Shown piece after piece: positions 10,898 to 22,803 of a stretch of 64,000 bases of DNA. Position 1 is the stretch's first letter, and the number at the start of each line of letters is the position of its first letter. Below the pieces are notes generated by a model that was not told the origin of the DNA, did no database searches, and saw only the letters and a list, made by a program, of their open reading frames with translations. The translations under genes and the position numbers were made by a program. The DNA comes from Lineus longissimus (taxonomy: Eukaryota > Nemertea > Pilidiophora > Heteronemertea > Lineidae): assembly GCF_910592395.1 (NCBI RefSeq), contig NC_088326.1:7259001-7323000 (forward strand), written 5' to 3'.

Positions 10898-11574
10898 TGT
10901 CATCCTACCTTGCATTTCACATTAAGATTTTCGCCAATTTCCCGATATAGCTTGTGTTTGGTCTTAAATCTAATAATTTGTCTGTTAAGACCTAATTGGC
11001 CAGGCAAATTCTTAATTGGGTCCAGTTTCTATGATGAATGTGAATTGATTAATTGCAATTTAATGAGTTAATGCGAAACAACATAGAATGAGTTTAATCA
11101 TATTCAGATTTATGTCCAGGGGTTGCTGATAGAACTCCTCCTTACAGTTCAACTTTAAATCACATGGTTTCTTGTGCAATACATGGTTTCTTGTGCAATA
11201 TTTCTATTCTCTCAGTTTACAATGTCTTCACCACATTATTGGAAAAAAGGGATTCCACTTAGACTAATTACTGATTACTCAATTAAAGGTAATTAACATC
11301 ATGGGAAGCATAAAAATATAAGGAAGGGTCCAACAAGGGTCCAACAGGCATGAATGTAGTTGAAAAAGGTCAGCTCCCCCAACTTCTTCCATAACAAAAT
11401 TGTCCGCATAAAATGTATTAAACTATTTTAAGGCACCACCTTAGTCACAGAAGAAGGAAAATGGGCAAGAAAAGAAGGCATAGGCCGAATCTGAACCAGT
11501 TGAAGAACATAAGATTCTAAAAAAATTCTAAAAAAATTTGTGAACCTTTTTTACCTATTTATGCCATTTTGTGT

Positions 11575-11700
11575 ACCTTTATTTCCAGTACCTTTTTTTC
11601 CGGTACCTTTATTTCCAGTACTTTTATTTCCTGTACTTTTATTTCCTGTACCTTTATTTCCGTACCTTTTTTTCCTGTACCTTTATTACCTAGAACCAGT
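11575..11700. repeat. 16-17-bp minisatellite, CCTTTATTTCCAGTA type
   Basis: About eight degenerate copies of a TTCCNGTACCTTTATTT unit. Related in design to the GGCACTGGAAAAAAA minisatellites at 15240-15432 and 27320-27475. Confidence 0.85.
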
Positions 11701-11705
11701 CTAGG

Positions 11706-11887
11706 CTACTGTGTCCGCGGGTTTTAGCCGTTTGCGGGTCGCCTGTAAAAATACCTTTTTTTATACCTGTAATAGGCCTATGTGTGGTGCTATTCTAGCA
11801 CCGACTAAAACCTGCGGACACAGTAGGCGTATACAATTATTTATTTTGTACAGGCGACCTGCAACCGGTAACCCGCGCTCACAGTAG
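11706..11887. mobile_element. Inverted-repeat (MITE-like) element CTACTGTG...CACAGTAG, copy 2
   Basis: Left end CTACTGTGTCCGCGGGTTTT and right end AACCCGCGCTCACAGTAG are inverted repeats. They extend inward through AGCCG and GCGGGTCGCCTGTA equivalents, about 40 bp. A third, internal copy of the arm lies at about 11802-11828. No convincing target duplication. Confidence 0.75.
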
Positions 11888-11984
11888 TTGGCCTATCTCA
11901 ATGTAGCTCCACTTTGCTTTACTCGAATAATTATATAATTCGGGGACAAGCACTTCAGTTTAAAAATAAACTTTTTCATGCCGG

Positions 11985-12146
11985 TGTGACAGCGGATATA
12001 GTCCCCCTGGAGTCATAGTCCGGTAGCATTGTATTTGACCAATTTAGCAGCATGATCTATTGTACCGCTAACCCTAACCAAAACATTTAGCAATGCGGGC
12101 TATTGTTACACGGACTATCAGCCCTAGGACTACTATCCCTTGCACA
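11985..12146. mobile_element. Small CCGG-flanked element, family B copy 2
   Basis: 162 bp, TGTGACAGCGGATATAGTCC...TCCCTTGCACA, with perfect CCGG on both sides (11981-11984, 12147-12150). Opposite orientation to 9660-9821 and the same length. Confidence 0.92.
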
Positions 12147-12167
12147 CCGGATCCACAGGGCTAAATC

Positions 12168-12201
12168 AGAGTCATTCTAAACAACTGTTTAGAATGACTC
12201 T
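12168..12201. repeat. Perfect 16-bp hairpin with 2-base loop
   Basis: AGAGTCATTCTAAACA, AC, then the exact reverse complement. It sits 18 bp beyond the right CCGG of the preceding element. Confidence 0.9.
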
Positions 12202-12530
12202 AGCTTAATGAATCAGATACAGTACCGGGATTATCATCATGAAGCATAGGCCTATGAGGAGAGACGAAATATATGTTCAGTAGGGGCCTATGTAGGCCTA
12301 TACCCTATGGCTAGGTAGGCCTATAGTACAGGACGCCAACACACGACCCCCAATAAGCAACCCAGTTCCTCAACCCGACCGCTTGATAAACGCGTGGGGA
12401 TTACATAAAAGGCCTGAATTCACCCATGTGTATGCCACGCGATTGTGTTGTAGTAATTAAGATTGGATATAGGCCTAATTATTGTGTTTGTTAGAACCAG
12501 CTTGCCTTGAACCAAGCAGCGTGTATTATT

Positions 12531-15217
12531 AGCTCAGCTGACAAAGTCAGCGGAGCTAGTCAAATAGCTAATTGATTGGTGTTTGTCCTTCCATCCTGCC
12601 ATCCATCTAGCCATGTTGGGCATTTTGTAACCGTACAGCCGAGGCACTTCAAATATGGTTTTGTATATAAACACCGCAGAAAATGTTGCTTACAGAAAAA
12701 AATTTGGGCGATTCGACTCAAATTCAGCTCCCCAGGGGGCAAAAGGCGTAAATGAAAAAACAATTTTTTGACGCTCTATTCGAGCAGATAAAAGCTTGAA
12801 ATAAAGTTGAAAAGGTCTTCATGATACAGAAGTTTTGATATAAAATAGATTAGTGTGGATTTATATCACCAGTTGGCGGTAGTGAGCAAAACTGTTGTTT
12901 GACCCCAGATGACCCCGCTTTAAATTTCCCGCCGCGAACTGACATGAAAACCTCGAACCAGGGAATACCGGACTGCTGGTATTGCCAGTGCATTCACTGT
13001 ATGAAATGTGCAACAATATAAGATAGAGTAGAACACATTTACCATAATATTAGAGATGAAATATATCATTAAAGATGTTAAGGGTTTAAAGTAGTCTGGG
13101 GTAAATTGACGAGGCGGCTCGACCCTCCACTGCGCGGTCGAGGTTACCTGGAGTACTATCATAAAGATGTTAAGGGTTTAAAGTAGTCTGGGGTAAATTG
13201 ACGAGGCGGCTCGACCCTCCACTGCGCGGTCGAGGTTACCTGGAGTACTATCATCAAGAAAATGGCGGTGACCTTTTTATTTCTACCGGAGCGATGATTT
13301 TGTAAGTGACAAATTTTCTTATTTAAGCCTTTACGGAAATGTATTTTGGTACGAATCTTCACACGTTTATAGAAAAGATCAACGAGAATGTGTTCAAATG
13401 CCCTCATAACGATGAGTTCAACGGAATTTGGTCAAAACAACCTTCGAATGGAGTCAACTTCCTTTGCGAAATTGAAGCGACGACCTCATTATTTATCGTA
13501 ATTTATGCAGATCTGAGTCCAGCTGATGGGCAAAATTAGCGATGGTTTCAAAACAGTCTCCCAGACATGGGGCAATCTCTTCATTATCATAATGGGATTT
13601 GGAGGCATGTTTACAGATTTTACAAGTTCGAGACCTGTAGGACATAAAACTCGCATAGATCCCCATAGATCCCCTCTATTTGTCGAGTTAGCGCCCCTTT
13701 AAAATCATGCATTTTCGGACACTAGGACGAAATCTTCCTGCGGATATCGCGGTTTCGGTGATGATTTAAGGAGAAATTGACTGTTCTTAGAGTTGTATGG
13801 GACAAATGAGTTCATACTTCATGAATACATGAATATATTATGATATGGGCGGGCTTCTAAGTCAAAACAATAACAACTCAACTGCATCTCTACCGTGTAT
13901 CGCGTAGTGCATTGCCTAGTGTATTTCGTAGTGTATTTTAGCGGAGACATTATTTCCACACTTTGGCCACGCCAAACGTCTTTTTCATTCGTGGAAGTTA
14001 ATCTGCTCTGTAAATTTTATTTTACACAGGAAGAATCCATACAAGGTATTGCAATATTTCATGTCTATTGGTGTATTTGTGTACAGGAGCGCACCAGACA
14101 GTGAGACGTGGAGATGTGTTTAGTGCTGGTGCTGTCAGTAGACTGAATCTGATTGGCAATAGCGATCAGTAATATGGGTCGTGATCACGTGATGTGACGT
14201 CACCGCGGTATCCTCCTTGGCTGATGGGTGATGTTCTGAGTTGTGTTCAAACTATTGGAAACTTCGGAAATTAGTTCTATTAGTTTACTATTCTGCAGGA
14301 GTATATTATAGCCATTGATGTTGACAGCTAAAAGCACGAAAACTTTGTTTATTTATCAAACTGTATCGAGTGTTATCGAATCGAATGGATGTGTCGATCG
14401 TCGGGGCGGATTGATATGTGGTTGTGCGTCCAAGGCGATAAGGTCATTCAGTTAGTTTGAGAAAGATCATGATCATGAAGATGCGTGTTGTGTTATCATA
14501 ACCGGAAAATAATTTGAAGTTATTAGTGGTGTTGTCATTGCCATTTTTTGCATGGAATGATAGTTCGAGAGCTCTCATCGACGTATTCAGCATTGACGGA
14601 AAGTAGGTCCGGATTTGGCAAACACTGTACAATCACTTTCCATCTTGACGTCTTGTAAATGTAATAATCTTTGCCAAATCAGTGATTCTTATATAATTTA
14701 CTCCATGATTGCAATCAGCCTTTGTTAAATTCCAATCACCTGCAGGTCAGGTCAATCTTTTAACAATAAAGTTAATTTTCTTAAGCACCTCTTTATCTTA
14801 CTTCTTCACATACAGGGCATCCCAAACACTTTGCTAAATCCACTAACCCCCCCCCCCCCCCCCCATTTCAAGTTGGTATTGCACCAGACCCAAGCTCAAC
14901 GGTACAATGATCATGTAAGTGTCCAAATACCTTTTCAGGACATACTAGTATGAGGACATCAATTTTGATACCAGAAGGAAAACCAATCCTGTCTGTGTGT
15001 CACTGTGACATAGATCCTGGCTCTATTGGAAATGTCGCACTCGCACTGCATTACTCAATGTGATGTCACTTACATCTTTCACAGTTGACAAATTGAAGCA
15101 TCCATGGTTATTGTAACTATATATAGTCCTTGCCAAATCTAAAAGTATCAGTAAACTGCTAAACTATGAATTGTATCTGCTTACTCAGCTGAGCGCCAGG
15201 CCCTTGGGCCTCTTGTT
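12531..15217 (+). mobile_element. Hairpin-ended element AGCTCAGCTGAC...GGGCCTCTTGTT, copy 1
   Basis: It starts with AGCTCAGCTGACAAAGTCAG, a hairpin-forming start, and ends with ACTCAGCTGAGC then GGCCCTTGGGCCTCTTGTT at 15183-15217. The same two ends bound 58714-60607, and the first few hundred bases after the start are also related (TTTTGTAACCGTA shared). The interior differs and holds a tandem duplication at 13071-13254 and a run of about 17 C at 14850. No coding domain. Hairpins near both ends without an obvious duplication recall non-autonomous Helitron-like elements; that class is a guess. Confidence 0.65.
13071..13254. repeat. Two tandem copies of a 92-bp segment
   Basis: AAAGATGTTAAGGGTTTAAA starts at 13071 and again at 13163; both copies run to CCTGGAGTACTATCAT and are nearly identical, so the duplication is recent. 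Confidence 0.95.
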
Positions 15218-15239
15218 ATAGGCTCTTTTGGGCGGTATC

Positions 15240-15432
15240 CGGTAATAAAGGCACTGGAAAAAAAAACACTGGAAAAAAAGGTACGGAAAAAAAGGCACTG
15301 GTAAAAAAGGCACTGGAAAAAAAGGCACTGGAAATAAAGGCACTGGAAAAAAAGGCACCGGTAAAAAAGGCACTGGTAAAAAAGGCACTGGAAAAAAAGG
15401 CACCAGAAAAGCTCTTCCTAGGTAAAAAAGGC
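15240..15432. repeat. 15-16-bp minisatellite GGCACTGGAAAAAAA
   Basis: About twelve copies with one-base variation in the A run and GGTAAAAAAGGCACT variants. It is followed by CCTAGGTAAAAAAGGCACTC and then by sequence (15433-15560) that matches 26060-26178 on the other strand. The locus is therefore a paralogue of 26060-27480 without the 1.1-kb insertion found there. Confidence 0.9.
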
Positions 15433-15560
15433 ACTCGACCAAAAAAACTTTAAAAATCTAAAAGAATTTGGTGAATCCTTGGGTCCTTGTACGTTCTTTT
15501 CTGTAAATTTTTCTTTCTCGTTTTTTCCTATTTGGATGTACAGGAGGTAGGAACTTAAGT

Positions 15561-16230
15561 AAACTTAAAGGAAACAATAATTTATTGTTGTTCACGGATT
15601 TGCCTAATTTTTTAACATTCTAGACTTACATTTTAGTCTAAGGGTTATATGGCGGAACGGAGAAGGCTAATTAGGAAGTCACCTTAGATATAATCAACCA
15701 TAATTACCTGTTTATTGATTAATTAACTGAATGACTTACATGTAGCTATTAGGCATACAGTAACTTGTACATGTATATTTGATGAGTTTTTCTACCACGA
15801 AATATTTACTGTAATAGAAAGGTATGTTGACTGAGCAGTATTTATGGTGTCCAGTATGTACAGTAGGCCTATGCCCTTCCCAAAAGTTGAAACCATGTTC
15901 TAAATATCAAAACAGTTCTTTTTCAACTTCGGAGGCCATTCTTCCAAAACAGAGAAATTTTTAATTGTTCATATTTCATGGCTTCCATGTAATCTTCATG
16001 AGTTTCTTTGTATGTGTATTTTCGTGATGGCTTCATCATGGATTCTTTGTTGGTGATCCTGACTGGCCTCCAAGAAATTTCTTTGTTTGGTTCTTTTCAT
16101 GGTTTCGCATGTATGGTTTTAGATCATCTTTCTTCTTTACTGCAATTTAGTGATGGCTTCACAGAAACATATATAAGGTGGGCATCAGTTAGCCATTCAG
16201 TATCATACAAACCAGAGTGCTGTGACGATC
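15561..16230. other. Upstream flank of the FLYWCH/MULE gene
   Basis: No domain recognised. AACAATAATTTATTGTT near 15572 is a small palindrome. The sequence ATATAAGGTGGGCATCAG at about 16171 could serve as a TATA-like element some 60 bp before the proposed start codon. Confidence 0.4.
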
Positions 16231-17688
16231 ATGGAGCTGATAACGAACAACAAGGGAGGCCGGAAGCTCTGCTTCAATGGTTTTATGTACAACCAACAGA
16301 GACAGTCCAACACGTACATTTACTGGCGCTGCACAAAAGTAAATGCTGGCTGCAAAGGCAGATTGAGATCAAACTTGAATATGCAAGATCTGCATTTGTC
16401 TTCACAGCACAACCACTATCCAGACCAGAAGAACGTTCATGTAACCAAAGCAAGAGCCCAGATGAAACGTTTGGCCGCAGACAGCGACAGCAAGCCCAGC
16501 CAGATCCTTTCATGAATCACGGCAACCGTACCAGCAGATGCACAAGCTTTTTTGCCGCAGCCAGATTCCTGTAAGAGAACAATCAGAAATGAACGTACCC
16601 GCCACATCCCCGTTGAGCCAGATGAAATCCGAGACTTGGTCATTCAAGGAGAGTGGGCTTTAACGTCAACTTTAAATGATGCTGCTCCCGAAGATTTCCT
16701 GTTGTTCGACAATCAGGATGACAACAACAGGATTATCTGCTTCTGTTCCCGCGTCCAGCTAGAAGTCCTCGCGAACGCTGATAAATGGTTCCTAGATGGA
16801 AATTACGCAATGTCGCCCAAAAACTTCATGCAGGTTTACATTATTCGGGTTCCAGCTGGAGAGGTTTACGTGTTGGCGGCTGATGTGTTGCTTCAACGAA
16901 AAACAACAGAGACTTATGCTGAATTATTGAATACAATCAGTGACAAGTGTGAAGATGCCTTTGGGTACACTCCGAGTCCCAGAATTTGCATGATAGACTT
17001 TGAGTTAGCCGCGGTAAATGCAATGCGTGATGCCCTTGGAGAAACGGATGTAAAAGGGTGCTTTTATCACTTGACGCAGTCCACTTGGAGAAAGGTACAA
17101 GAACTTGGACTTGTAAACCGGTATAAGGATGAGGAAGATTTCCGACACTTCTGTGGAATGCTCGATGGACTCGCTTTTCTGCCTGTTGGTGATGTAGAAG
17201 ACGGCATGGACTACATTCAACGCATTGCTCCAGCAGAGGCACAAGACTTAGTCGACTACTTCAACACAACGTATGTTTCCGGTACATACAGGAATGTTTG
17301 TGTGCCTGGTGGTGCAATTCGCCTTCGTAGGGTCGCCCCGACTTTCCCGCCAGAACTTTGGAACGTACATGAGACCGCTCTCACTAATGACCCGCGAACA
17401 AACAACGTTTGCGAAGCTTGGAATAATAAATTCACGCACATGGTCGGCCACACGCATCCAACTATTTGGAAGTTCATCAAAACCCTGCAGCTGGAGGAGC
17501 AAGCTGTTCGAACCGTTCTTGCACAAAACGCTATCGGGAACCAACACAGGAAACGAGTTCGTCGTACGGTCCAGGAGCACCAGAGGCGGCTGCAGAACCT
17601 ATGCATCGATTACACGGCGGGAAGGAAGAACATGAGGGAATTCTTACGTGGCATAGGACATTGCATTCGAATCGGGAATATTGCATAG
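16231..17688 (+). pseudogene. FLYWCH zinc finger plus MULE transposase, one in-frame stop
   Basis: From ATG 16231 the frame encodes a FLYWCH-type finger: FNGFMYNQ, IYWRCTK, GCKGRLR and QHNHY supply the Cys-Cys-His-His set within about 70 residues. A TGA at 16513-16515 interrupts it, but the same frame continues to 17688 with a MULE transposase core: WFLDGNYAM (first Asp), ICMIDFELAA (second Asp), GCFYHLTQSTWRKVQ and the later TNNVCEAWNNKF segment. No ATG starts the second part, so readthrough, a single nonsense change or a tiny intron are the options; nonsense is simplest. FLYWCH-MULE fusions are typical of animal Mutator-like transposons. I could not find flanking inverted repeats. Confidence 0.85.
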
Positions 17689-18697
17689 TCCAAGTGTATT
17701 GGCATGCCAAATGACAGTCACAGCTTTAAACTTTGAAAATATAATGTGCTGTTCGTACGACAGATAGGTTGAACTGTAACTGCACATTATTCCCGTTTGG
17801 AATTAGATTTATATTGCCTAGACCTTTTCATGACATTGATTGTATTAGCATCGGGAATAAGTATAGACTTATTCCAACTTGCATATTTGCATTTGAAATA
17901 CCAAACGAGAATGACAGTAGAGAGGTTGTACTGACACTTAACATTACCTGTTGTCCTGGTTCATATGTGCTTGCATGGTTTTCCAAGAAAAAGATAATTT
18001 GTTCATAATTGTAAAATTTAGGTTGCTCAACCTTAGGGTAACTGACTTTAATGAATAAATTTATTTAAATACATATTTCATCTATAAACCTTTGTGTTTC
18101 AAGTTTTGGCCCCCCCTGATGGCCAAGTTGTGAACCCCCCCCCCCAAACAATAAGTCCCCAATTGCCTCTTGGATTACCCTTTTAAAGGCCAACTTGGGC
18201 AAAAGATATGTTGGTTTGTATAAATTGATTTTCATTTACCTATCCACTAGAGCCTCGCAGATAACATATTCAATTGCTGCACAACGGACACGTTCATAAG
18301 AAACGCGACTTTAACCCCTTAAATGCACCCCTTCCAAGCACTACCAGCGCAGAAAAAACCCTCTGGTGGAGAGACGGGCCTATAGGTGTCTGATGCTATG
18401 ATTACATGCTACTACCCAAATTTACAAAAAAAACACCATCATCATATTCATCAGAAGACCACTATAAATATTGGCCACCGAGGACGGGATGCATATGTTT
18501 TATTAGCTCGCTCCTAAAATGGCAACGATACAATACGGTATGGTGATTTCTGAAAGAAAAAATGCCGAACCCTCATATTTTTGGGGTCCACAGCAAAACA
18601 AATCACGACAGGCAGATCCCTGAACTACGATATATTTAAGTTCATTTACTTGTTCATTTACTTTAAGGCGCAGGTGGACTATGGTCACAGCCGGTCA
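17689..18697. other. No gene recognised
   Basis: 3-prime flank of the MULE gene with AATAAATTTATTT near 18053 and two C-rich runs at 18107 and 18136. No domains. Confidence 0.45.
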
Positions 18698-20394
18698 GAG
18701 ACAAGACCACAATTGATTTTCCAAGCCATTTCCAGTTATTTGAAATGCCCGCCATCAAAGAATGCGTCAAGTAGTGAAACTGAAATTCGGATATGATATA
18801 CGGGTTAGTCTTGCGAGTAACTGGTGCGATTTAACCCAATAGAGCCACCTATTTTTTTTGCACTTTCCATCTATAACCACCTATTTTTTTAAGGGTTTCA
18901 CAAATTCAGACATGAATTTTTAAAATGATTTTTATGTATTGTTCGACTTCAAAACCATATATTACAAGTTATATTTATATGAAAGGTCATGAACTAAAGA
19001 ATTAAGATTTTCAAACATTTTGGTGGGGGGGTCATTTTTTCGTGACCTTTGACCTTGACCTTTTGACCTTTGATGAAAAATCCTCTTTTCAGCCACATTC
19101 AAACTGCATAAAATGTGTCTGTTGTCAGTGTTACCTTGTGACCTGAATAAAATAAGAGGAAACATAGCTGATAGATGCTTTGAATGAACACCCGAGGCAT
19201 AAAACATCTCCCAAACCATACCTTGATCACACGTGCATCTGTTATTGTTTACATTGGCGCCATGGTGATGCAAACAATGAAATCAGCTGATTATTGTGAT
19301 GCAAATCTCACCGATTCTACTGTGATGTGGACATTGATGTCCGACTCTCCATCATCGATGGGTCCTGAATCATCTCCTGAATCGTCAAATACATTCAGTA
19401 TTTCCTCCAAACGACGCAAATTCTTGGCCATTTCAGAGAACTCTCAATCAATATATGCAATATCGGTGTTGTTACACAAAAACAGAAGGAGGAGCCCGCC
19501 TCGTAATTTGGAGATTCCCCATGTGATTCCGCGAAACCTAGAATAGGAACGCGCATATATTATTCCATATTTGGATACCTAAGGGCATTCCCTTGATGAT
19601 ATGAATATGATGACATAGCCGGAGATTCCCAAGTGGGGTTTTCCAGCGGTTTTAAAGGACATCGTCGATATGGCGGTTCGGGCGGACGTGGCGGCTCGTA
19701 GCAAGGCGGTTCAGGGCGGTATCCAGTCAGAACGGCCCCTGGTCAAATCGGCCCCCGCTTTAATAGAGTTAAAACGGCCCCGAGTCAAAATGGCCCCGGG
19801 TCAAAACGGCCCTGGGTCAAATGGGCACCTATAGCGGCGGAGAGTGTAGGGTATCGTGTGAAGTGGGCGGGTATAGTTGAGTGTATAGTTGAGGCGGTTT
19901 AGGGATAAGTATTTTTAGGGGTGGGAACTTCGATCCTGAGATCTAGACCTCAAGAATTTGTAGTCTTTATTCATTCTTAGTACTTAGTAGATCGAGGGGC
20001 TTTTTGTCTGGGCCACAGTCATGCATGCCGATCAACCGTCGTATATCCATACTTCTAAATGAGAAAGAAATGAGAAATGAGAAGACTATTATGAACCGCC
20101 GGTTAGTCGGCATGCAGTCATGAATTGCATCATCATTCATAGTCAAATTGAAGACAAATCAATACGGAATACCTGTTTCGTTTTAACTCATACTTAGTAG
20201 TTTATTATCAATTATACCGGTAATGATAACATTTACATACAGTCGTCACTGTTACAGTTCATCAAATCAAATCAAAACATATAAAATACAGGCAGAGAAT
20301 AAAACCATATCACACTTGTTCATATGCACTTGTTATCTTAAAACAATATGTTTTTATTACCAAATGTTTATTCCATTTGACCGTTTTACGTACT

Positions 20395-20935
20395 TGGGGC
20401 AACGAGATGTGAACACGTACGGAGCAGCTGTCGGGCGTTCTTCTTTCCTTTGATGTAATCCTCCCAAACTGCGAAGAGTTTTCCCTCGATTTGGCGGTAT
20501 TAAGCTCGTTGCCTACGTTTTAGTTTGGCGGCACGCACAAGACGGACTTGGATCCCGACGAGACTTGCTTGTTCGTGGAGAAGCTTCACCAAGACGTAGA
20601 ACGTGATATTTCCCCGACGTGCGTGTCGATTCAGGGCACCGTGCCAACCCTCGCAGTCGTTGTTAGTGCGAACGGGTTGGTTGAAGACACTCCACGTTTT
20701 AGGGGTCCATTGTGTCGTCTCAATCCAGTTTCTACGAATGTAGTCCACGAGCGTCGCCAGGGTTTCTGTTGTTGCACGTTTTGCAAGCTTTTCAAAGAGT
20801 GGGCGAATGTGTTCGTGTGGGAGGTAAGGTAAAGCGAGTAGTTCTTTGCAGAGTTGGTGCGTGACGTCATCGTGGAGGTATGCTGGTGTCTTGGAATAAA
20901 CTGATGAAGATCTTGAGAATTCTGGGGGTTTATAT
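20395..20935 (-). pseudogene. MULE transposase C-terminal fragment
   Basis: The minus-strand frame from about 20935 contains the MULE-type C-terminal signature: RTNNDCEGWHGALNR and ARRGNITFYVLVKLLHEQ. After an in-frame TAA at 20498-20500 it goes on with a typical tail (GKLFAVWEDYIKGKKN). The catalytic Asp residues and the N-terminal part are absent, so it is a relic of the transposase that once moved the surrounding element. Confidence 0.78.
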
Positions 20936-21030
20936 AGTCATCGTGACGAGATGATAAAATGAACAGTACTCATTCTTGAATTAGGTCCCGTCTGTAATTA
21001 GTAATCGTTCCTTTATTGTTAATCGAAATA

Positions 21031-21265
21031 TCAAAGAGACAGTGAATTCGCTTCACCTTTGGCATGTGATTAGTGTTCGCAATTAGCTCTAATTAGCCGC
21101 AAGATCAAAGAGACAGTGAATTCGCATCACCTTTGGCATGTGATTAGTGTTCGCAATTAGCTCTAATTAGCCGCAATATCAAAGAGACAGTGAATTCGCA
21201 TCACCTTTGGCATGTGATCACTGTTCACAATGAGCTCAGTCACAAGATTAAAGAGACAGTGCGAT
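21031..21265. repeat. 74-bp tandem repeat, three and a half copies
   Basis: TCAAAGAGACAGTGAATTCG starts at 21031, 21105 and 21179 (exact 74-bp spacing), with a degenerate fourth start near 21249. Confidence 0.93.
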
Positions 21266-22076
21266 CCCTCTCCACTCTATATGTATTTGGTCAGATGTAA
21301 AATTATTGAACAAAATAGATGTCTAGAAGTTAAAGGTAAAAGGAACCTCAGCAAATAGTAAAAGTAAAGTAGCCTTGATTAATTCCCCTTGCTTAATTAA
21401 TGATCTTATATTTTTCTGTGTGATCACGGACCTGAATAAAGTTCGATGGTGTAGACCTACATTAGCCCTACATATAGAGAATAATGTACAGAAGATTAAT
21501 AATAATAACAATAATATGGGCGAACAGGCCAAAAACCAGATAACGCAACTTCTAAGTTTTAAAAGTGCATAACATCTGCTTTCTTATCTCGTTACCACTG
21601 GTTACACGCACGCAGTAAAAAAAGTTATCTAGTTCAGATAGGTTACTACCACTAAACTACCAAGGGCCGTTTTGACCCAGGGCCGTTTTGACCCGGGGCC
21701 GTTTTGACTCTATTAAAGCGGGGGCCGATTTGACCAGGGGCCGTTCTGACTGGTAAGGGCGGCAGTGGCTCTATTGGGTTAAATTGGTGATTGACCATGG
21801 AAATGTTTTTTAAAATTGACAAGTTTGACACAAGTGGACATTTTTACCCATTTCGGCCATTTTCACTCCAAATTTGAACCACCCCCCTATGGCCAGGTTG
21901 TCAAAATTCAAAATTATTTTTTTTACCAAACAATTTATTTATATCTGTAGACTTGCCACAGCAAATATTTTTTCAATACCTCTCCAAATATGTACTTGAG
22001 AGTAAAAAACATGCACTCGTCTAATAGATAGGCCTCGACCCTCCAACCTATGAATATTCATTAGTGTTCTTGTCTC

Positions 22077-22803
22077 AATGAAGAGGGATCATCTTAAGAT
22101 ATCAATGAAATATGCCTTTTCCCAAGCATTTGAGATGTTTTGACTAACATAACCAAGTTTCATCAAAAAGAAAATTGATTTGAGCGAGCTATTAACGTTT
22201 TAAAATTTTGTCCGATACGGACAACCTACCTTATATTTCGTCTTCAAATTGTTTACAGACTGTCTTCAAGTTAAGCTCATTAACTCGTAGAATTCTTAAT
22301 CGAATGGTACCGAATCTTCGACAAATCACCAGTGGTCTACAGTCAATCTGAAATAGGAAATTGAAACAATTTTAATTCATGACAAATATTCAAAAATTTC
22401 AATTTTTTGGAAAAAAGTTGTCTTTTTAAAGGATGTTCCAAGGTTGTGACAGTGGTATCATGCTGAAAATGTCAAAATTATAAATCGAACAATATTAACT
22501 TTGTCTGAAATTTGAAAAACAACAAATATATGATGCATTATAAGCATGGAAAGCTTGTTAGTAAGGTGTGAAATGAGAAAAAGATTAACCCATATGTTAT
22601 CTCCCTGTCTGTCACATCCAAGTCTGATACTTCCACAACAGCAACCATTGTCATCGCTATTGTCCTATCAACATCCACCCTTTTGTAATCTCTTGTCCTT
22701 TCTTGTGTATTTTCAGTCTGTTGAAGGAAGCATCCCGAAATAGACATCTCCTAGGAGTACGATTTTAAGCAAAGAGAGACAAGTTACGAAAAGACAAGAC
22801 AAG
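22077..22803. other. 5-prime region of the Mutator-like transposase gene
   Basis: No domain. Ends with GAAAAGACAAGACAAG directly before the chosen ATG. No inverted partner for the sequence beyond 22077 was found near 25470. Confidence 0.4.

Larger units (their letters stand above)
19719..21755. mobile_element. MULE-type element nested in the TTAA element
   Basis: Ends CCAGTCAGAACGGCCCC and GGGGCCGTTCTGACTGG begin inverted repeats of about 95 bp. They are built from repeated GGTCAAAACGGCCC words, which may be transposase sites. AGGGCGG flanks both sides (19712-19718, 21756-21762); a 9-bp duplication would be expected for a MULE and the outer bases do not match perfectly. It contains a MULE transposase C-terminal fragment and 74-bp tandem repeats. 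Confidence 0.78.
18835..21778. mobile_element. TTAA-flanked (piggyBac-like) non-autonomous element
   Basis: Left end CCCAATAGAGCCAC and right end GTGGCTCTATTGGG are perfect 14-bp inverted repeats, flanked by TTAA at 18831-18834 and 21779-21782. The uninterrupted paralogue at 25604-25607 has a single TTAA, an independent proof of the boundaries. TTAA target and CCC ends fit piggyBac; no piggyBac transposase is encoded. Most of its length is a later MULE insertion starting near 19719. Confidence 0.92.
18698..22076. mobile_element. MITE family C copy 1, split by a nested 2.9-kb transposon
   Basis: Ends GAGACAAGACCAC (18698) and GTGTTCTTGTCTC (22076) are inverted repeats. The outer parts 18698-18834 and 21779-22076 match 25471-25899 continuously, so this copy was about 430 bp before a TTAA element entered it. 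No clear target duplication for the MITE itself. Confidence 0.88.

Noticed and set aside
13159-13407. 82-codon minus-strand frame
   Set aside because: Lies on the 92-bp tandem duplication and has no domain or splice context.
15185-15442. Long frame with PVPFLPVPFF repeats
   Set aside because: Direct translation of the GGCACTGGAAAAAAA minisatellite.
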